The notes beneath the pieces are model-generated. The model saw only the letters and a list, made by a program, of their open reading frames with translations. It had not been told where the DNA came from and ran no database searches. A stretch of DNA of 51,212 nucleotides from an uncultured Sphingobacteriaceae bacterium (lineage in GTDB: Bacteria > Bacteroidota > Bacteroidia > Sphingobacteriales > Sphingobacteriaceae), in the NCBI GenBank assembly GCA_946480915.1, contig CAMLLO010000032.1:1-51212 (forward strand), in the 5' to 3' direction. Made by a program: the position numbers and the translations under genes. Below, piece after piece: positions 47,801-51,212 of this stretch (its first letter is position 1; each line of letters starts with the position of its first letter).

Positions 47801-49306
47801 TCATTCCTCCTGCATTTGCTCACTTTGCGGGTTATCATATAAGCCTGTATTACCTTTTCGCCAAAGGGGTATTATTTTTTTAATTATTTCCGGCCGGGCA
47901 GTAGCAATGTTATTGTTTTCATAAGGATCAGATCTATGATCATATAGCTCATTTACAGGCTCTTCTTTTCTGAAGTACCTGGTAAAACGGTAATCTTCTG
48001 TTCGCACCGTTATTCCTTTTCTGAAGTAACTATAAGCTGCATTATCCCAATTGCTGAATTTTGGCTGCTTTAGCAGCGGCGTTAAACTTTTACCATCCGT
48101 TTTATACGATTGCTTAATTCCACATAGGTCCATTAAAGTTGGGTATACATCTATCGAACTGACGATTTTATCGCAGGACGCTGCTACAGTACCAGGAACT
48201 TTGATAATTAATGGACTCCTTAACGCATATTCTGAAATAGTATGCTTACCCCAAACCCTGTCATCACCTAAATGCCACCCATGATCGCCCCATACAACTA
48301 CTACGGTGTTTTTATCCAATTTCAACCTCTTTAATTCGGAAAGAACTTTGCCAATTTGTGCATCTACATAACTTACACTTGCGTAATAACCATGGCGAAT
48401 CTTTCGTGCGTATGCATCAGATAAAGGTTTAAACAAAGAAGCTTTTTCCTCTCCGAGTTTATAAGCATTCAGCTCACTGCTGTTGTGGAAACTGGCGGGA
48501 TTTACATTTTTGGGAATCCGGGGTGAAGGCGTTAAGGTTATCTTCGACTCATCATATAAATCCCAATATTTTTTTGGGGCATTAAAAGGAAGATGAGGTT
48601 TAAAAAAACCTACCCCGAGAAAGAAGGGCTGATTTTTTGCAGCTAAGTCCTGCAACTTACCTACTGCTAAGTTGGCGGTTAAACCATCCACAAAATCTTC
48701 ATCATTAACGTCAGCATTTTCGTAAGGCTTCACTCGTCCTTTACTTGAGTTTCGATTGTTACCATTAGAATAGCCGAAAAAAGCATTCCAGCCCGTCCCC
48801 CATTTGCCTGCATTCAACAACATTTCATTCCAGCTATTGGGCAATTCCAGTTGCGTTCCTCTGGGCTCTAAATATTTATAAACATATCCATCAGGAGAGT
48901 GACTAATTTTCCCAATTCCAACAGTATAATATCCATTGTTTCTCAAAGCATGAACAAAAGACTCGGGCACATCTTTTTGATTATGAGCTGCTTTTTTAAA
49001 TTCCATTGCCTCGTTACTCAAATCGTTTACAGTTCGAGGTAACAAACCGGTAAGAATACTTACTCGGGAAGCTCCGCAGGTTGGAACAGTTACAAATTGC
49101 TTTTTGAAAACAACTGCTTTAGAAGCAAACTCGTCGATATTCGGAGATTGAATATAGTTGTTGCCGTAACAGCCAAGTTCCGGCCGCAAATCATCAACAA
49201 AAATAAACAGAACATTATATCTGGTTTTCTTTGAGCTTTGTGCTTTTACCTGTAAGCAAGTTGTTGTTAAAAATATAAGGAGAACTATTCCAGCTATTCT
49301 GTTCAT
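47801..49306 (-). CDS. Type I sulfatase (iduronate-2-sulfatase-like)
   Basis: 501 residues with a signal peptide (TTCLQVKAQ). The formylglycine motif C-x-A-S-R is present as Cys77 in VPTCGASRVSILTG. The N-terminal metal site is FIFVDDLRPELGCYG, and WGDHGWHLGDDRVWGKH is the C-terminal metal/sulfate site. It would hydrolyse sulfate esters on a glycan in the periplasm after activation by a formylglycine-generating enzyme, which is not encoded here. It directly follows susD (28 bases). Sulfatases are uncommon in plain pectin loci, so a sulfated or otherwise decorated substrate should be considered. Confidence 0.93.
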   Translation of the reverse strand: MNRIAGIVLLIFLTTTCLQVKAQSSKKTRYNVLFIFVDDLRPELGCYGNNYIQSPNIDEFASKAVVFKKQFVTVPTCGASRVSILTGLLPRTVNDLSNEAMEFKKAAHNQKDVPESFVHALRNNGYYTVGIGKISHSPDGYVYKYLEPRGTQLELPNSWNEMLLNAGKWGTGWNAFFGYSNGNNRNSSKGRVKPYENADVNDEDFVDGLTANLAVGKLQDLAAKNQPFFLGVGFFKPHLPFNAPKKYWDLYDESKITLTPSPRIPKNVNPASFHNSSELNAYKLGEEKASLFKPLSDAYARKIRHGYYASVSYVDAQIGKVLSELKRLKLDKNTVVVVWGDHGWHLGDDRVWGKHTISEYALRSPLIIKVPGTVAASCDKIVSSIDVYPTLMDLCGIKQSYKTDGKSLTPLLKQPKFSNWDNAAYSYFRKGITVRTEDYRFTRYFRKEEPVNELYDHRSDPYENNNIATARPEIIKKIIPLWRKGNTGLYDNPQSEQMQEE

Positions 49307-49334
49307 GCTATTTACTACCTATATTCGAAAGCTA

Positions 49335-51089
49335 TTACCAACCTGGATTTTGGATCATCTTCGGAGATTTCGTAATCTCTTCTCTGTAAATTGGAAGAAG
49401 ATACATTTCAGGTCTGAAATTCCGTCTGCGACCAGCAGCTTCTACATCTATTTCGTTGTACTGATATGTGGAGCCCGTCTTGGTTATTTTCATGGCTTTA
49501 TTAAAGCCATTCAAAACATCCATAGCAATCATCCAACGGCGAACATCAAAAAAGCGGTGATCTTCAAAGCCTAATTCTATTCTGCGTTCGTTGCGGATAA
49601 TCTCTCTCATTTCTTCTTTGGTCATACCGATCTTCAATCCGTACATTCCATCAGTTCCTGCATCTATGCCCGCACGTTCTCTTATTTTTTTTACTGCATT
49701 ATAAGCTTCAGAAATATTACCGACTTCGTTAATGGCTTCAGCATAATTTAAAATTATCTCTCCATATCGTATCAGTGGCAGGCCTCTTTCTGTCCTTATT
49801 CTATTGGCATTAGACGTTTTCTCATCACACATTTTTCTGCAATAATAACCTGTAACGGTCATTACGTTGTATCCATCTTGTGGAGCGCCATCATACGTCC
49901 ACACATTTTCAAGTGCAGTAGTTTTATTGGAGTATTTACTGCCGTTATAAATAACACTGTAAGCAAATCGAGGATCCCTGTTTAGGTAAGGATTATCTTT
50001 ATTATAGCCAGAGCCCGGTTCGTTGATTGCTTTTCCGTTTTTCATAGGAAAGCTATTCACAAAGTTTTGAGTGGGATATCCGTAATAACCTCCCGACCGG
50101 GAAGGCGGATTATAATACTGCTCGATATCATAGTTGGGAGCCTGGTTGAAAAAGAATATATATTCAGGATTTTTCCGCGTTAAAAAAAGCGTGTAAAAAC
50201 CATTACCTGGTTTAGAATTATCTAACTGAAGGTCATAATATCCTGATGTCATAACGGCCTTCGCTGCATCTGCAGCTTTTTGCCAGCGTGTATTATCTGT
50301 GGTAGGATAGCCAGCCACTTTTATTCTTTCAGCCAGATTCTCCGAATTCCGGTATTGCAGTGTAGACATACCACCATTAAATAAAGGACTGGCGGCATAT
50401 AAAAGCACTCTGGATTTTAAAGCCAAACATGCTCCTTTAGTGACACGCCCATAATCTCTGTCTTCATATTCATTAGGTTTAGGCAAAAGTTGTTCGCACT
50501 CATTCAACTCATTAACTATATAATTCACACATTCTTCATAAGTATTTCTAGGAAGATCTACGTTAGTATATATATCTGAAAACACCGTGTTTCCAATTAT
50601 AGGCACACCTCCAAAACTCTTAATCAAATATTCATAATACCACGCTCTTAAAAATCGAGCTTCGCCTTCCATCCGTTTCTTTAATGAACTTGATAAGGGT
50701 GCGTCCGGCAGGTTTTTTAGAAACATGTTAACCCTTCTAATATTTGTATAGGGTGTTGTCCATTGATCTTTTATAGGAAAGTTACCGGGAGATACAGCAC
50801 CTGAATATAAAATCACAATACGTTGAGTTCCACCATAAAAACGATATTCCATATCATCAGTCGTGGATTCAAGATTTCCCTGGTTGTCCCAACGTCTTTT
50901 TTCAAAGCTGAACTGAGCATCAGAATAGATCCCCGTTAAAAATTGAAATACTTTTGTACTGTCGCTAAATATTTCAGCCTCGGTTAAGTTGGTAAGATCT
51001 GTTGTTTTATCCAGGAAATCAGCTTTTCTGCAAGACGCCAGTACGGTGTAAAGCGCCAGACAGACAATTATATATTTTTTCATAAACAA
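49335..51089 (-). CDS. SusD/RagB-family nutrient-binding lipoprotein
   Basis: 584 residues with a lipoprotein signal (Cys20 in VLASCRK). N-terminal LTEAEIFSDSTKVFQFLTGI and C-terminal YGEIILNYAEAINEVGNISE then EMREIIRNERRIELGFEDHR are SusD family landmarks, including the TPR-like helices. SusD proteins sit on the outer surface as a lid over the SusC channel and deliver oligosaccharides. The SusC gene ends 18 bases upstream of its start, confirming the pair. The rest of the operon follows on the same strand, beginning with the sulfatase 28 bases on. Confidence 0.95.
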   Translation of the reverse strand: MFMKKYIIVCLALYTVLASCRKADFLDKTTDLTNLTEAEIFSDSTKVFQFLTGIYSDAQFSFEKRRWDNQGNLESTTDDMEYRFYGGTQRIVILYSGAVSPGNFPIKDQWTTPYTNIRRVNMFLKNLPDAPLSSSLKKRMEGEARFLRAWYYEYLIKSFGGVPIIGNTVFSDIYTNVDLPRNTYEECVNYIVNELNECEQLLPKPNEYEDRDYGRVTKGACLALKSRVLLYAASPLFNGGMSTLQYRNSENLAERIKVAGYPTTDNTRWQKAADAAKAVMTSGYYDLQLDNSKPGNGFYTLFLTRKNPEYIFFFNQAPNYDIEQYYNPPSRSGGYYGYPTQNFVNSFPMKNGKAINEPGSGYNKDNPYLNRDPRFAYSVIYNGSKYSNKTTALENVWTYDGAPQDGYNVMTVTGYYCRKMCDEKTSNANRIRTERGLPLIRYGEIILNYAEAINEVGNISEAYNAVKKIRERAGIDAGTDGMYGLKIGMTKEEMREIIRNERRIELGFEDHRFFDVRRWMIAMDVLNGFNKAMKITKTGSTYQYNEIDVEAAGRRRNFRPEMYLLPIYREEITKSPKMIQNPGW

Positions 51090-51107
51090 TAATTTAGAAT
51101 CGGTTTC

Positions 51108-51212
51108 TTAAAAAGTAAGGGATATACCAAGATTAACAGTTCGTTGCGGCGGATAGCTTACCCGGTCATTTCCTGATGATGCTTCTGGATCAAATTGATA
51201 CAACTTTGTAAG
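51108..51212 (-). CDS. SusC-like TonB-dependent receptor, C-terminal 34 residues
   Basis: The minus-strand frame entering from the right edge reads LTKLYQFDPEASSGNDRV, then SYPPQRTVNLGISLTF and a TAA at 51110-51108. The ending RTVNLGISLTF is typical of the last beta strand of SusC/RagA barrels, with the terminal Phe used by the outer-membrane assembly machinery. Its place just before susD supports the call. The rest of the gene lies outside the window. Confidence 0.88.
   Translation of the reverse strand, partial: LTKLYQFDPEASSGNDRVSYPPQRTVNLGISLTF

Overview
The window looks like a piece of a Bacteroidota chromosome, most likely a Sphingobacteriaceae-type soil or plant-associated bacterium (Pedobacter/Mucilaginibacter-like). 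This placement is inferred from gene families, not from a marker gene. The signs are a SusC/SusD pair, hybrid two-component regulators (HTCS), type IX secretion tails, TAnnTTTG-like promoter boxes, a lack of Shine-Dalgarno sequences and AT-rich DNA. Most of the window is a polysaccharide utilisation locus (PUL) for pectin and attached arabinogalactan/arabinan side chains, almost all on the minus strand.

Layout. 1-3702 (minus): a three-gene glycosidase cluster (truncated GH43, GH97, GH43 of the exo-beta-1,3-galactanase type), divergent from a 1358-residue HTCS (4528-8604, plus) that carries a C10 tract in its linker. 8853-14200 is a decayed accessory zone: a frameshifted LacI-type regulator, an ECF sigma factor, an orphan LacI-style operator, a relic PA14 domain, a tRNA-Lys 3' half flanked by integrase arm-like repeats, a higB remnant with intact higA, and a RhuM-Doc/Fic protein. 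14201-33126 is the pectin core: a GH42-like enzyme, a 1434-residue CE8 pectin methylesterase with a T9SS tail, a second HTCS (1461 residues), and a 2375-residue protein carrying both a PL1-type pectate lyase and a CE8 methylesterase. katG (33621-35909, plus) interrupts the PUL. 36659-51212 (minus) holds an arabinose/fucose-isomerase-like enzyme, a stand-alone receiver protein, a GH39-like protein, and then a long operon read from SusC (only its C-terminus is inside) through SusD, sulfatase, DUF2264, GH88, GH43, an alkaline-phosphatase-superfamily hydrolase, a GH5-like protein and a GH43.

How they may work together (inference from families): the T9SS-exported CE8 and PL1-CE8 proteins would remove methyl esters from homogalacturonan and cleave it outside the cell. 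SusC/SusD would import oligosaccharides. GH88 would remove unsaturated uronate ends left by lyases. The GH43 enzymes, GH42, GH97, the galactanase-type GH43 and the DUF2264 protein would trim galactan, arabinan and arabinogalactan, and the isomerase would feed released pentose or deoxyhexose into metabolism. The two HTCS proteins would sense different fragments. The sulfatase and the second alkaline-phosphatase-fold hydrolase suggest a decorated substrate.
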